From contig CM034604.1 of NCBI GenBank assembly GCA_020091685.1, positions 5,259,820 through 5,323,819 on the forward strand: DNA of 64,000 nucleotides, in the 5' to 3' direction. The stretch is from Lutjanus erythropterus (Eukaryota; Chordata; Actinopteri; Lutjaniformes; Lutjanidae). The position numbers were made by a program, and so were the translations under genes. Of the stretch, positions 46,263 through 57,080 are shown one piece after another. Within the stretch, counting starts at the first letter, position 1; every line of letters starts with the position of its first letter. Below the pieces are notes generated by a model. That model was not told the origin of the DNA. It made no database searches and saw only the letters and a program-made list of their open reading frames with translations.

Positions 46263-46790
46263 GGACACAATCCATTTCCAGGTTCTGGCCTCCTATTATA
46301 CATAAAAACTGCATGTGGTCGTTTTTAGGATTTCATTGGTGATGTGAAGAGCCAGTCATCTGCACAGTTTGGACCATTTGTCTCAGTCTTTGCACAGGAG
46401 AGAGAGAGTCAAGCCCTTCTTTTGAGCTCTTCTTAAATATTGCAGACTGTGGACAGACATGTTGGAGCTAGTATTGGTTCAAGTCAGGTGTCGATCGAAA
46501 AAGTCAAAGTGCTGCCGTATCAAAAATATCTCATAAATATATAATATACTAATTCTTGAGAATCAGGACAAAAGTATATTTTTAAGGGGGTTTGAGTTTT
46601 GCTCTTCAATTAATACTGGAAAATATATTGTACAGTATATGTTATAATATAGGTCAAACTTTATATTGAGTCAACCTCCAAGTGATTGAATTTTAATTTT
46701 GTCATTTATTTTTTTTTTTTTATTAAACTGAAGTACTCATTTCAAACACATTATTCAGTATTAAGGAGAAGTGAGAGTTATGTCACCTCC
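46263..46790. other. Non-coding AT-rich stretch
   Basis: Nothing assigned. Confidence 0.35.
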
Positions 46791-46794
46791 ATCA

Positions 46795-47935
46795 GGATAG
46801 ATATCGACTCCATACGATGGAAAATCTGACGGAGTTGACAAAATGTTAAATCTTTCATTTTACAGCGTAGTCGTAGTGAGCAGCCATTTTACCCGGGGTT
46901 TCCACCAGACGTGGCTTTGTGACGTCACGTGTGTGCCGCGGTTTTGTTCCATCATATGAGCGACTGCAGTTCCCATCAGAAGCAGCAGAACGTTTTGCCC
47001 GTCTGATATTGTTTACTTGCTCTGATTTTGTTGATTAAGTCCTCTTTATTTGCTCTTTGTGCTTCTACCATGAATAAGCAGGCCATGTAGTTAAATAGTT
47101 TCTTTTCTGTCTGTCTTTATGATCGTGAGTCTGCACGGGATCTTTTATTTTGAAAATTAGCCAGATTCTCCCTGCCTTCTCTGTGTCTGACTTCGTACCC
47201 ATTCGACCTGCTCTGTGCTATCTATCAAAAATACACTTGGCGCATATTCTCTGCAGGGCGGAGTGCCGAGTGCCTTCTGGGAAGCGTCTGAAACGTGCCC
47301 CGGTGCTTCTGGTGGAGACGCAAGCATTGTCTAGAATGGCCGCAAATCAGTCCGAGTGCTGCAGCGCAGCTGTGACGTGGTGCAGCCATGCCTGGTGGAA
47401 TTATTATGTTATTTTTACAAGACAAAAACATTTGATAGCAAAATTGTTTAATGAATTTGTCAAAAAAAACAGAGAGTTTACCAGTGCTTGAACAGTCTTC
47501 CTGGCTTTTTGTAAACCAGGAAGTGATACAGGGGTTCTTAGAGTATAGCTAACCCTTTTTATGCCTGATTAAATCATGTTTTTGTAAAAATCTGACGGAA
47601 ATCTGGGACACAACTTTAAACAGCCAACATTTTCATAAAACATTTACCATTTTTATACCTATGTTATCAGTAGATACTGTTAGCTTTAGATTGTGAAGGC
47701 TTTTAACACCATTTTAAATTGTTTTAAGTTGTGAATTCTTGTCAGGACAAGGTTGTTTCCTTGCACAGGACAAGTCAAGAAATTAAAACAATTAAACCAG
47801 ACCAAAATAGTTAATAAATTGCTTATGTTTCATATATATAAATTCTTAACTATCCTTAGGTTTTCACCAAAAAATGGAATTAGATTGTTAATAGTAATAG
47901 TTTTTTCTTTTTTTGGTAGGACATGATTTGTCTCA
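46795..47935 (-). repeat. Dispersed repeat family F, copy 3 (longest)
   Basis: In reverse orientation the same landmarks appear: 'ggacatgatttgtctcag' (right end), 'gattaaatcatgtttttgta' and 'ccaggaagtgatacaggggt'. It holds about 500 bp (46895-47400) that copies 1 and 2 lack, with GC-rich sequence bounded by GTTTCCACCAGACG (46908) and its inverted, imperfect mate CTTCTGGTGGAGACG (about 47307). A 113-codon frame at 47150-47491 has no known motif. Confidence 0.7.
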
Positions 47936-49060
47936 GTTCACAAGAATGGGGATCTACATGCTAACTTTCAACAGTAGTGGGCATTAAATCAATGAAAACT
48001 GTGTGTTATGTGTGTGTGTATGTTACTGGATTGGATTGACTAGACCTTTGCCAATGAAACAAGTTTGTTTTTGTCAAAGGTTTATCAATCTGTGAAGTTA
48101 TATTAGGCTTCATAGGTGAGCTGCCTGAATTTTGTAATTGATTATTCATAGTGGTGACTGTACCTGCTGTTGTGATTGTATCTTGAAATGATTTGCATCA
48201 ATTGAATCATAGAATCTTAATTTTCCAAAGATTCGTCACATCTACATCATAGTTTTGCGCTCAATAGCTGTTTGAATGCAGGCTGTCGGAGTTAATATAA
48301 GTTTGATAAATATTTTTTAGTAGTATTCTCAGTACTGAATGTCTGCCTCTGTTAAATAACAGACTGATTTATTTCTAAGTTATAGTCTACTTAGCTATAC
48401 GATAGAACCTCTTTTATTTATTATGCTAAATATATTCATGTCTCTTTAGGCAATGCATCCTGAATTAGTTTCCTCAATTTATTCGGATCCAATTGTTGCA
48501 TTGAAAGCTTGATAACAACAGAATACAAAAGCAATTATTTCTCAGGTTGGTGCAGTGACCTGGCCACAGTGGGCTGTTTCCCCACAGTCATCGCACAGAG
48601 TACGACTGTGAGCCTGCAGGCCCACGCCTCAGCTCAACACTCAATTCATTAGGCTTGATCAAACTGTCAACTGTGCGGCGGTCTGAAGCCAAGGCTCCCA
48701 CAACACACCCCGGTGAAGGTCAGGGATGACGAGAATATCGATTCGGAGACAGAAACTGAGGCTTTTGGAAATCTCATCTCACTCCTCTATTCCCTACTCA
48801 TCATCTGTCACTGCAGGGAGCCATTGTTCAGTCATTTATTTAATGCTGATACAAGGGCAAAAGTGTGCACTGCTCCTCCCATGGACTTTCCCACTGGTGC
48901 TATATGCATGTCAGAGTTATTACATACAGTTTGGTGTTTGACAATAGAACAGAGGTGTTGGCAGGGTGAATATTTTACTACCAACTCTACTAGGAAAGCA
49001 CAATTACACACCCTTACATCCTGTTTGGGCCAAAATCGACCTATATGGAGTCTGATGAGT
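47936..49060. other. Non-coding stretch, nothing assigned
   Basis: The 121-codon frame 48713-49078 overlaps a 71-codon frame and has no motif. No TE end. Confidence 0.4.
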
Positions 49061-50434
49061 CTAGGGCTGTCACGGTGACTGCATTACCATGTGCAATTTT
49101 ATTTGCACATTGATCTAAAAATATACCAAAGGATCAGTGCTGTTAAACACTAGTCAGGAACACAGCCTTTGATTGGTTGACAAGTCAGGAACCCTGCCAC
49201 TAACTGGTTGACAGACTTATTCCAAGGCATCTTTGGATTGGCAGCGGGTGACTAACTACATGCCAGAAACAACAGTTTTCAAGAAGACATATAGCATTCT
49301 GGATTTATTTTAAAACGTCTCCAAAAAAACTCACTAGTCAGTGCAGTTCAGAACTGGATAGCAAAGTTTCTGAAAGGGATAGAATTGCACCGGAGCCAAA
49401 ATTTAACGTACAAGGCTAGTATTAGCATTGGCTCAGCATTTCCAGCTCAGCTTGCTTCAGGGCGAATCCTGTCACTTTTTCAGCTGTTGAGACATAAAAG
49501 ACAAGACTTTTCTCGGTGTTGAGAAGCTGTAATCTGAACTGTACATTTACTGCCAGCAGTGCACCAGCCACTGCCACTTAACTTACACACCACACACACT
49601 TATGCACTACCTTGTTCCTTAAAGGAGCTACGCTATGCTTATGGCAGTATGCTTCAATACAGTACAATGAAACGCAATTATTAATGCCATCCCTCAAGAA
49701 TATGTTTCTATTCTGCATGCATTCATTAATATGAAGACTGATCTGTCTCCATAGATAAGGAGACAGGTACAAGAAAGGTCAACTTTACAGTACACACCAG
49801 TGTTTATTAGCATTTGAGGACAATAAAAACACCATAAATATCATTCATTAAATCAGTCACTTCACTAATTCAGCATTGGACTCCTATAAAATTATCAGAC
49901 TCACAAGTGACAGTTGATAACTGACGATTTAAAAAAAAAATGGATCAAAATCGATGTAGTAAAAAGTCCACGTCACAACCTGGTGGGTTTATAAAAAAAA
50001 AATACATTTGTGGTTTGAAACTTGAGACTAATTATCAGGGGGTATCAGGGTGGTATTTCTGAAGCTTGCTGGGAGATCAGTTGTTGGACTTTCAGGTGAC
50101 ACACCCTCTGACACAGTTTCCATTTTCTGTCCTGTCTCCTGTTGGGCTGAAATACTTTTTCTGAGGAGCCAAACTGCATCACTGGCACAGGTGATATTGA
50201 TAGATACTGATGTAGAAACCAGTCCCTCATTTCATGCATGCTGGACAGAATAGTCTGTGTGGTCTGTGTTGGTAATTACCATTTTTATGCTGGTTTAAAG
50301 TGTTAACCATTAGTGAGATGACTGTTAAATTTCTTGAGGCCAGCTCAAGGGCTTAAGATACTGACATCACTGTGAGCTGCTCTCATTCCATACTGCTTGC
50401 CAGAACCTTTTATTTCATTCTCCACAATTATCTG
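49061..50434. other. Non-coding stretch with a hAT-like left end at 49061
   Basis: 'ctagggctgtcacggtgact' at 49061 resembles a fish hAT terminus, but no mirrored end was found. The remainder has no assignable feature. Confidence 0.35.
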
Positions 50435-50478
50435 GCGAACCCCCTGGGGGTCCCGACCAGCAAGTTGAGAACCACTTC
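50435..50478. mobile_element. hAT terminus remnant, AAGTTGAGAACCACT
   Basis: 'ccccctgggggtcccgacc' followed by AAGTTGAGAACCACT is the right end of a CAGTGGTTCTCAACTT-type hAT. Only ~45 bp are recognisable. Confidence 0.5.
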
Positions 50479-51265
50479 AACAATGTTCTTCTTATCCTCT
50501 CTGTGGCTTACGCTTTAACAAAAGTGACTTCCCCGGTTTTGTACAGCTAATACGCAGACTCCATTGGCAACATCTTCCCCCAGCTGCAAAGTAATTAGGA
50601 TTTCTAGGGGGTTTCATGAAAAGTGCCTGAAATAAGGTCTGCACTGAAGTTATGGTGAGCTTAATCCTAAAGCTACACTAAGAATATAATGGAACAAGAC
50701 TGTCAGAGATTCTGGGGCATTTGTGGCTGCTACAGCAGACTGTGCTGTCATGGTATTGTCTTAACTTTGCATGTAAGTAAACTAAGACAAATATTCATTT
50801 TGGGTGTCATTAATTAATAAACTGCTGTACTCTCTTACACAATCACTCTCCTTATTCAGGAGCCTGATGAAACACTCTTTCCATCTGTCTCACCTCCATT
50901 TGCGGACTTTCATGCTCTTTATATACTCATACGTCACCTGGTGCATTTGCACTGAAGTCACTTGAAAGTCCGCAAAAGGAGCAGACACTGAAGAGTACCA
51001 CGTGCTGCTGTATGAGACACAGAGGGGTGTGACAAGTCGGTATTTGACCACCTGGGAATGAGGACAGGCTGTTCGGTGCCTTGGTCAAGGGCACGTTAGT
51101 GGCGATGCTACAGGAGTAGTGAGAGCTGCTCTGTTATTTTCCTTACCCAGATTCATCCTGCAGGTTTTGTAATTGCAGTGGTGATCTTAGTCACTTTCTC
51201 AGTCCTTGATGTTTTGGGTCGCTTTGACTTGGACTGAGCCACCAACCCGAAGTGTTGGTATTTGA
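50479..51265. other. Non-coding stretch with a 14-bp inverted repeat at 50899-50976
   Basis: TTTGCGGACTTTCA (50899-50912) and TGAAAGTCCGCAAA (50963-50976) are perfectly inverted around a 50-bp loop that holds a TATATA-like word. No other feature. Confidence 0.5.
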
Positions 51266-51649
51266 CGGAGGTGGCAAAAGTACACACATAAGAGTAAGTA
51301 GAAGTACTGATTTCTCAAAGTATTAAAGTAAAAAGTCGCCCTCTGAAGGACATTTCCACTGACAGTTACTGTGCAAAGCCAACTTTTCTCCATTGTTGAG
51401 TCTTCCTGTCTGTTTCGTCTTTTTACATAATTTTTGGTCTTTTTTTTAAATCTTGTTACAGCTTTTATATCTTTTTTGGTCTGGTTACATCTTTGACATT
51501 GCTTTCCTTCTTGTTACATCACTTTTCATTTTGTCCCATCTTTTTTTGTTTTGTTACATCTTTGCCATTGCATTACAGCTTTTACATCTTTCCGTGTTCT
51601 TTTCGTCTTATTACATCTGTCCTGTGTGATATGCACTGATAGATACACC

Positions 51650-53292
51650 GTGGAATCATCTTTTTTTTTGCATCTCTCAGTCTGACTCAGTTAAAATCTT
51701 TAAATTCACAGATGACACCACTGTGACAGGTCTGATTTCTTGTCTTCTCACTAGCTGAGTGGTGTGCCCTTAACATAACCTTAAACATCTCTAAAACCGA
51801 GGATGTGATTGTGGATTTCCACAAAAACAAAGATTGTGAGCTTCAGCCCCTGGTTATCAATGATCAGGTTGTGTAGATGGTACAGAACTTCAAATACCAG
51901 GGGACCACCGTTTAATCTCTTAAATGGACTGTCAGTGTTAGCCATATTGTGCGGAAAGCCCATCAATGATTGTTCTTTCTGCATCAGCTCAGGAGCTTTA
52001 AGGTATCAAAGGCTGGAATGCTTGACTTTTACAGAGCTGTGATGCAGAGTGCACTCACATTCTCTATTACGGTGTGGTGTGGTAACTGCTCAGCTTTAGT
52101 CTACGCAGTATTAAAAGCAATACCACTCTATTCTGTGACTGCACATATCTTGAGGCAGTGAGGGCCCTTAACCCCTCACCATCAGGTCTGTTCATGAACT
52201 CTACTTAACTTTGTACCCTCGTGGGTTTTTATTGACTGGACACTTGTGCTATATTTACTCTGATAGAGTGTATCTGCATTTTTGTAGACTTACTGAACAC
52301 ATTTGGTAGAGTTTTTTATTTTGATAGAGTATTTTAAGCTGCATATTTATCTTGCCTTGACTCGTAATTTTTTGGATATTTTCCATGCGATGTGTATTTT
52401 GTAGTGCTGTCAATCGATTAAAATAATACAAATTAACCACACATTTTTTATTTGTTCAAAATGTACTTTAAAGGGATATTTCTTTAATAAAATATTGTCC
52501 TGTAAGGAGGAGCTCAGTCTATATAATGATGAAATTGTGAGAGATGTTCATGTTTTTGTATTAAAGCAGCAGGATCATTTACATCAGTGTCACTCTGACA
52601 GTTTACATCAGTGAGATGTTTTAGACCACAGCAGACAGTAAACTGCACTCCGTGACACACTGAGGAGATGAAGAGGAGAGACAGAGTCTGGACTCTTCAT
52701 CATGACTTACAATAACGCAGTGCACTGACAAACGTTTTGTGGAGGAGACGAGCGTCTGTCGGTTTGGTCTTTACAGAGACAGATGTTTTAATCTGTAGTG
52801 TTTAAACCACAGAACTGTACAGTAACATCAATAAAGTTTTTCTATCTGTCAGCACTTCACACACTCGTGTGTCCCTCCCTCCCTCCTCTCTGCAGCTCGT
52901 CTCTCCTCCCTCACTGTTGTGATCAATCAGCATGAAGTAATTAAGTATTTAAAAGTATACAAATCGGATCAGCACTCGCTCATCTCCTCATATACTTCTA
53001 TTTCTTTATGTTGAGTCAGTTGCCTGAACAGACAAGCCTTTACATTGTCGGGTGACAGGGAAGCTTGCTTCTCATTCAAACTGTGGGTCTGGCTGATTTA
53101 ACAGAACGTGTTAATCGCACATCAGAAAAATTAGTGGCGGTAAGAGGAATTTGTGTTATTAACATTAACTTTGACAACCCTAGTATTTTATTTTGTTGAG
53201 ATGTCTTTGTATGGTTGTTTGAGCACAGACCAAGACAAATTCCAATCAATACTTCATTGAGATGGTAATAAATTATTGAATCTTGAATCTTT
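51650..53292 (+). pseudogene. L2/Rex1-group LINE, RT C-terminal remnant, split by a hAT
   Basis: Plus-strand frames read KIFKFTDDTTVTGLIS (the catalytic FADD box as FTDD), then EDVIVDFHKNKDCELQPLVI, NFKYQGTTV, IVRKAHQ, FFLHQLRSFKVSKAGMLDFY and RAVMQSALTFSITVWCGN. This order (palm box, VDF, FKYLG, A.Q.LFFL..L, FYR..IES.L..) is that of Jockey-superfamily LINEs, L2/Rex1 group. Frames are broken by stops, for example after the FKYQG segment. The 3' end 'gcacagaccaagacaaattc' and the tail 'attgaatcttgaatcttt' close at 53292. It is 5'-truncated. The hAT at 52402-53182 interrupts its 3' UTR. Confidence 0.8.
52402..53182. mobile_element. hAT element with 8-bp TSD GTATTTTG/GTATTTTA
   Basis: The left end TAGTGCTGTCAATCGATTAA and, from 53182 on the minus strand, TAGGGTTGTCAAAGTTAATG are inverted termini. 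The flanks GTATTTTG (52394-52401) and GTATTTTA (53183-53190) agree at 7 of 8. At 781 bp it is non-autonomous. The LINE sequence reads on across the site once it is removed. Confidence 0.85.
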
Positions 53293-53555
53293 TTATGTGT
53301 TTGTGTCTCATCCATTTAGCTTGAAATCAGTCTTGATGTTAGGAAAGCATCACTACAAATAAAAATAGAAATAATACAAATACTTCAATACTTGCTTTCA
53401 AATGCATCAAAACTACAGTAATATGCCTGTTTTGAAAATGTAAGGAGTAGAAAGTACAGATATTCGTGTTCAAATGTAGGAACTAAAAGTAAAAAGTTGT
53501 CAGAAAAATAAATACTAAAGTTCAGATACCCAAAAAATCTGCTTAAGTACAGTAA

Positions 53556-53639
53556 CAGAGGATTTCACAACTTAAGACTGAGACTCAACAACCTTTAAGA
53601 GGCCACACTCTTGCTTTGGTTTTATTCTAGGGTATAAAG
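53556..53639. other. Spacer between two LINE-bearing elements
   Basis: Short AT-moderate spacer with no feature. Confidence 0.4.
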
Positions 53640-54211
53640 TTTTCTTATTTGAAGCGCATAGTGGCCTGTAAGTCTGACTACCAGTGCCTTGCGTTTCTTC
53701 AGGCCTCAGAACTCTATCTAGAACTCAACTCTGCTGCTAAATTCAATACTGCCTTCAGCATTTCCACTGATTTCTCAAGTTCAGCCTTTACTGCAAGCAT
53801 GCTGTTGAATAATTTTAATAATATATGTTCCCCCAACTTAGACGGAATTGCTCTCTTTAAAACTAAAACATCTATTTGCTTCTCGATGCCCTGGAGTGTC
53901 TGTGGGAAAACTCACAGTTCGCTTGGGAAATCTCAGGTCTCTACTTAAAGCTCCACTCCAGCCAGTGTTAACTGCTGTTTTTCCTCGAACAATCTTTCTC
54001 AAACGGAGAAGGGGGGTTTGGTCAATTGTTAGGACATAACTGTTAACGGACCAGCCTTAGTAGCATGGATAGTGACAGTGGCCCCTCTAAAGTTAGTTAT
54101 GAGGTGAATGATTTTTTCCACCTTCTTCACCTGGAAATAAGAACCCCAAGAAGACAGGGGTCTGCTGAGGGCAAAAAGCACCTTACCTAGATGGGGTGGT
54201 TCTCTATGCAA

Positions 54212-54224
54212 CCCCCCCCCCCCC
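54212..54224. repeat. C13 homopolymer
   Basis: A run of 13 C. Confidence 0.95.
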
Positions 54225-54800
54225 AAAATTGAGGTGAGCGTGGGGAAGGCTCCCATCTTCACTCAAAAGATTTCATATATTTGACGTTGCATTACAGCCC
54301 CACGTTCTGCAGCCTCTGCTGGAACTCTCCTGTTTATTTAATCCAATTTCTCCCACTGAGATCACTGACTGAGATTGTAAATGAGACGAAACCTTCAACT
54401 TGTCCTTCAGATATTGCTCTTTAAAATTTGAGGGAAGTTTTTAACGAGGTTGGCCCCTGCTATCCCTCAAATTATCTGCTCCGTTTCAACTGGTTCTGTC
54501 CCTGAATTTTTTAAAAGTGCTCTTGAAAAAAGCAACCACTTCCACAAAAAATATATCACTTGATCCCAGTGAGTTTATCAACTAAGGCTTATTTCTAAGA
54601 TCCTATTTTTAGGAAAGTTTTAGAAAAAGGTGGTGTCAAATCAATTGCTGGCTTTTATTCATGAAAACAAAATATCTGCGGAATGTCAATCTGGTTTTAG
54701 GAGAAACAACAATAGAACCTGCTCTTTTTTAACTTCCTTTGGCTTGCTGTCAGCTGTTGGTTAGTCTATTCTCATCCAGGATCTTCGACACAATTGACCA

Positions 54801-54827
54801 TGATCATCATCATCATCATCATCCTTT
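54801..54827. repeat. (CAT)n microsatellite at the DTIDH motif
   Basis: Seven CAT/ATC units arise exactly at the IDH codons of the dead LINE, giving the His-run in that frame. Confidence 0.85.
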
Positions 54828-54829
54828 GA

Positions 54830-55030
54830 GTTCATTCACAGTCAGCCCAGTGTCCCTCGTCAGCAGATCTGGAAATGTGAGTGCTCCAGAGCGGAAGTCA
54901 ACCATGATATCTACTGGATCATTGAAACCTGGGTGGGCATCAGTGGTGCTGCGTGGCACAGGTTCTAGGAATGGTCCTACCCCCGTTCCGTCTTTTCCAT
55001 CTACACTTTTTCTTTTAGATCTATCTAAGC
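54830..55030 (-). other. Coding-looking insert in the LINE RT gap
   Basis: The minus-strand frame (54819-55124, 101 codons) reads FLEPVPRSTTDAHPGFNDPV and DIMVDFRSGALTFPDLLTRD, with balanced, gene-like amino-acid use. The plus frame is also open. It does not resemble the missing RT core. It could be a captured exon, another TE piece or chance. I recognise no family. Confidence 0.25.
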
Positions 55031-55246
55031 TGTGACCCTGAACACAATTATCAACAGACAAAACTGCCTTAAGAAAGAGACAGAAATACTGAGGATCAGT
55101 AACAGTCTCTGTTCTTTGTCCCATTCAGCAACTCCGCATCGCAGGAATCTTGGTGTCAGTTTCAACTGCAGCCTTGACAAACATGTGAAATCAATGTTTC
55201 AAACAATGGTTTGAATAAATGGCTCAGAAACACTTCAAAGATCAGA

Positions 55247-55250
<4 letters not shown>

Positions 55251-55286
<36 letters not shown>
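55251..55286. repeat. (CT)n microsatellite
   Basis: A pure CT tract of about 36 bp within the decayed LINE. Confidence 0.97.
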
Positions 55287-55289
<3 letters not shown>

Positions 55290-55676
55290 AGAATCTTGAA
55301 ACTGTTATTCAGGCCTTCATTACCAGTTGACTGTTGTTGCTCCCTGCTCTCTGTATCAGTGAAACATCTCTCTCCTGCTTACAGCTCATTCAAAACTCTG
55401 CTGCTGAGAGGACTTGAACAGTTACAAACAAACATGATCACATCTAACTGATTGTGATTTCTCTTTACCGACTCTGTTCCTCTTTGAATAGATGAACCAG
55501 ATTTTGCTGATTACTTTTAAAGCCCAGAGAGGCTTTTCCCAATGCAACCATTACCGTAAGTTCCCTCTTGCTCTCCGAGGACCTCAGATCCTCTCTTTTC
55601 ATTGTTCCATGGTCTAGACATTAACACAAACACAAAAGGGCCCAGACAGTTAGGGCTCCTAGACCTTAGACTGGAC

Positions 55677-55891
55677 CGGGGGTCTGCAACCTGCAGTTCC
55701 TGAGCTGCTTGCAGCTCTTTTGCCTCCACTGGCTCCCTGTGGCTTTGACAAAAATTATATGGAAATGAATACCAGTTCTTATTTTAATACTTTTTTTTCA
55801 TTTGTCATTGTTATAGACCTAAAGTGATTCTTAAATTGTCCATTTGTTAAAATATGTAGCCTACACTTAATGAAAAAAGTGCTTTAATAAT
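55677..55891 (+). mobile_element. hAT fragment of the CAGGGGTCTGCAACC family
   Basis: CGGGGGTCTGCAACCTGCAG at 55677 and 'ccactggctccctgtggctt' match 1189-1340. The 3' part is lost at 55891 where a LINE tail begins. Confidence 0.65.
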
Positions 55892-56060
55892 TCCATCCAT
55901 TCATTGTCCATAACTGCTTATCCTTGACGGGTCGCGGGGGGGCTGGAGCCTATCCCAGCTGACATTAGGCAAGAGGCGGGTAACACCCTGGACAAGTCGC
56001 CCGGCTGGGTGGGGGGCTGGTGAGGGCTCAGAACCTTCTTGCTGTGAGGTGCCAGTGCCA
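55892..56060. mobile_element. LINE-type 3' repeat, second copy
   Basis: 'ccattcattgtccataactg', 'cttatccttgacgggtcgcg' and 'ggagcctatcccagctgaca' match 46046-46160. The 3' part of the repeat is missing. Confidence 0.6.
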
Positions 56061-56929
56061 TTTGATTTATAGAGTGGCTGAAGGAGGATTTAAAAGCATT
56101 TCTGTCACAAAACAGGACTTTTATTTTGAAGAGGTCACAGTCGTTTTCAGTAAAGCGACAGACTGCACATCTCCAACTACTCAGCCAGTTAAGTAACTAA
56201 AAATCAGATCACGGTTGGTCATAGGATGATGGAAAAAGGCCAAATGAACCCTCCTAAATCCTGCCCCTTTTTGCTCTGTGCTCCAATTACGTGGATGCAA
56301 GCTTGGTACCAGGTGGAACCTCGGTCAAATTTCTTCTAGCCTGTTTCTATACTTCCACGTGCTGGGCTTGTCTATGTTGAAAAGAATACTTTTATGTATA
56401 CTCCACCTATTAGCAAAGCAGTTTATTTTACTAAAATTTAGATAATAACTGATTATTCTGTAGTTTATTTTAGTTATATGGCAGTATCAGGGTTGTAATC
56501 AGACGACTGTAGTTCCTGGAACTCCTCTCTCTGTACAGTGTAGCCTGTGAGATAGCATCAGCTGTGATCTTGAACGAGTTCCACCTGAACTGCAGGAAAA
56601 AGAAACAAAAACAAACAGTCTGTCTGATACGGGACCGATGAAACAGTGGAGCCACTGGTGAGTAATAGTTTAGTTCAGCCTGTGCTTCATGTGGAAACAT
56701 GAGCCGTCCCCCAGGCAGGATTTATGACTGGGGTCTGCTGGATACATCGATGCAGCTTCGGGATACTGTAGCACTGCTGCTGCATGGAAAACAGGGATCT
56801 TCACTAATTCACATACTCAGGAGTTCAGAAGAAATGTCTAATATTCACACTGACATACCGTTTATTTATTTATTTATTGAATATGCTTAAAGGAATATAA
56901 TTAATTGTTCTCCTCCAAGGGTGAGATGA
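56061..56929. other. Non-coding stretch
   Basis: Frames at 56470-56700 (minus) and 56699-56890 (plus) have no domain I recognise. A short (TTTA)n lies at 56861-56878. Confidence 0.4.
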
Positions 56930-57080
56930 AAAAATCAATATCAATCTCATATCTGCAAATTAAGTACTGAGTTAGAGTCATTGTTGGGTTAGCCTAGCTT
57001 AGCATAAAGACTGAAGGCAGGGGGAAAAGAGTGAGCCTCACTCTGTCCATCACCTCTAATACTCACTGATTAACATATTG
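56930..57080 (+). repeat. Fish dispersed repeat (TAGCTTAGCATAAAGACTG type)
   Basis: 'tagcctagcttagcataaag' followed by 'actgaaggcaggggg' is a frequent motif in fish repeats, part of a DNA-transposon-derived family. The ends are not clear. Confidence 0.5.

Larger units (their letters stand above)
51266..53555 (+). mobile_element. GAGGTGGCAAAAGTAC hAT family, copy A, carrying a nested LINE
   Basis: The left end CGGAGGTGGCAAAAGTACAC at 51266 mirrors the ACTTTTGCCACCTCTG end of copy C (61309). The right flank 'tgttttgaaaatgtaaggag' and 'tgtaggaactaaaagtaaaa' matches copies B and C, and the terminus decays near 53555. The left arm includes a loose tandem of 'ttgttacatcttt' words at 51410-51620. 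The LINE at about 51650-53292 lies inside it. Confidence 0.75.
53640..55665 (+). pseudogene. Decayed L2-group LINE (endonuclease end through RT and C-terminus)
   Basis: In order on the plus strand, with many frame changes: FNNICSPNLDGIALFKTKTS (linker after the endonuclease, 53800-53870), FLREVFNEVGPAIPQIICSV (54425-54485), NICGMSIWF-like SGFRRNN (about 54680-54710), SRIFDTIDHD (about 54770-54800), then after a gap RNLGVSFNCSLDKHVKSMF (about 55140-55195), and at 55295-55500 the remains of an A.R.L..F.P.L.VD..CSLL C-terminal pattern. The catalytic YADD/FADD part that should lie between DTIDH and LNP.KTEIL is missing and replaced by 54830-55030. It is a very old, dead copy. A (CT)n tract at 55251-55286 interrupts it. 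Confidence 0.7.

Noticed and set aside
47150-47491. 113-codon frame as a possible gene
   Set aside because: It lies in repeat family F copy 3, overlaps an opposite-strand frame and has no motif.
54739-55035. 98-codon frame with a His run as a metal-binding protein
   Set aside because: The His run is a (CAT)n microsatellite at the DTIDH motif of a dead LINE.
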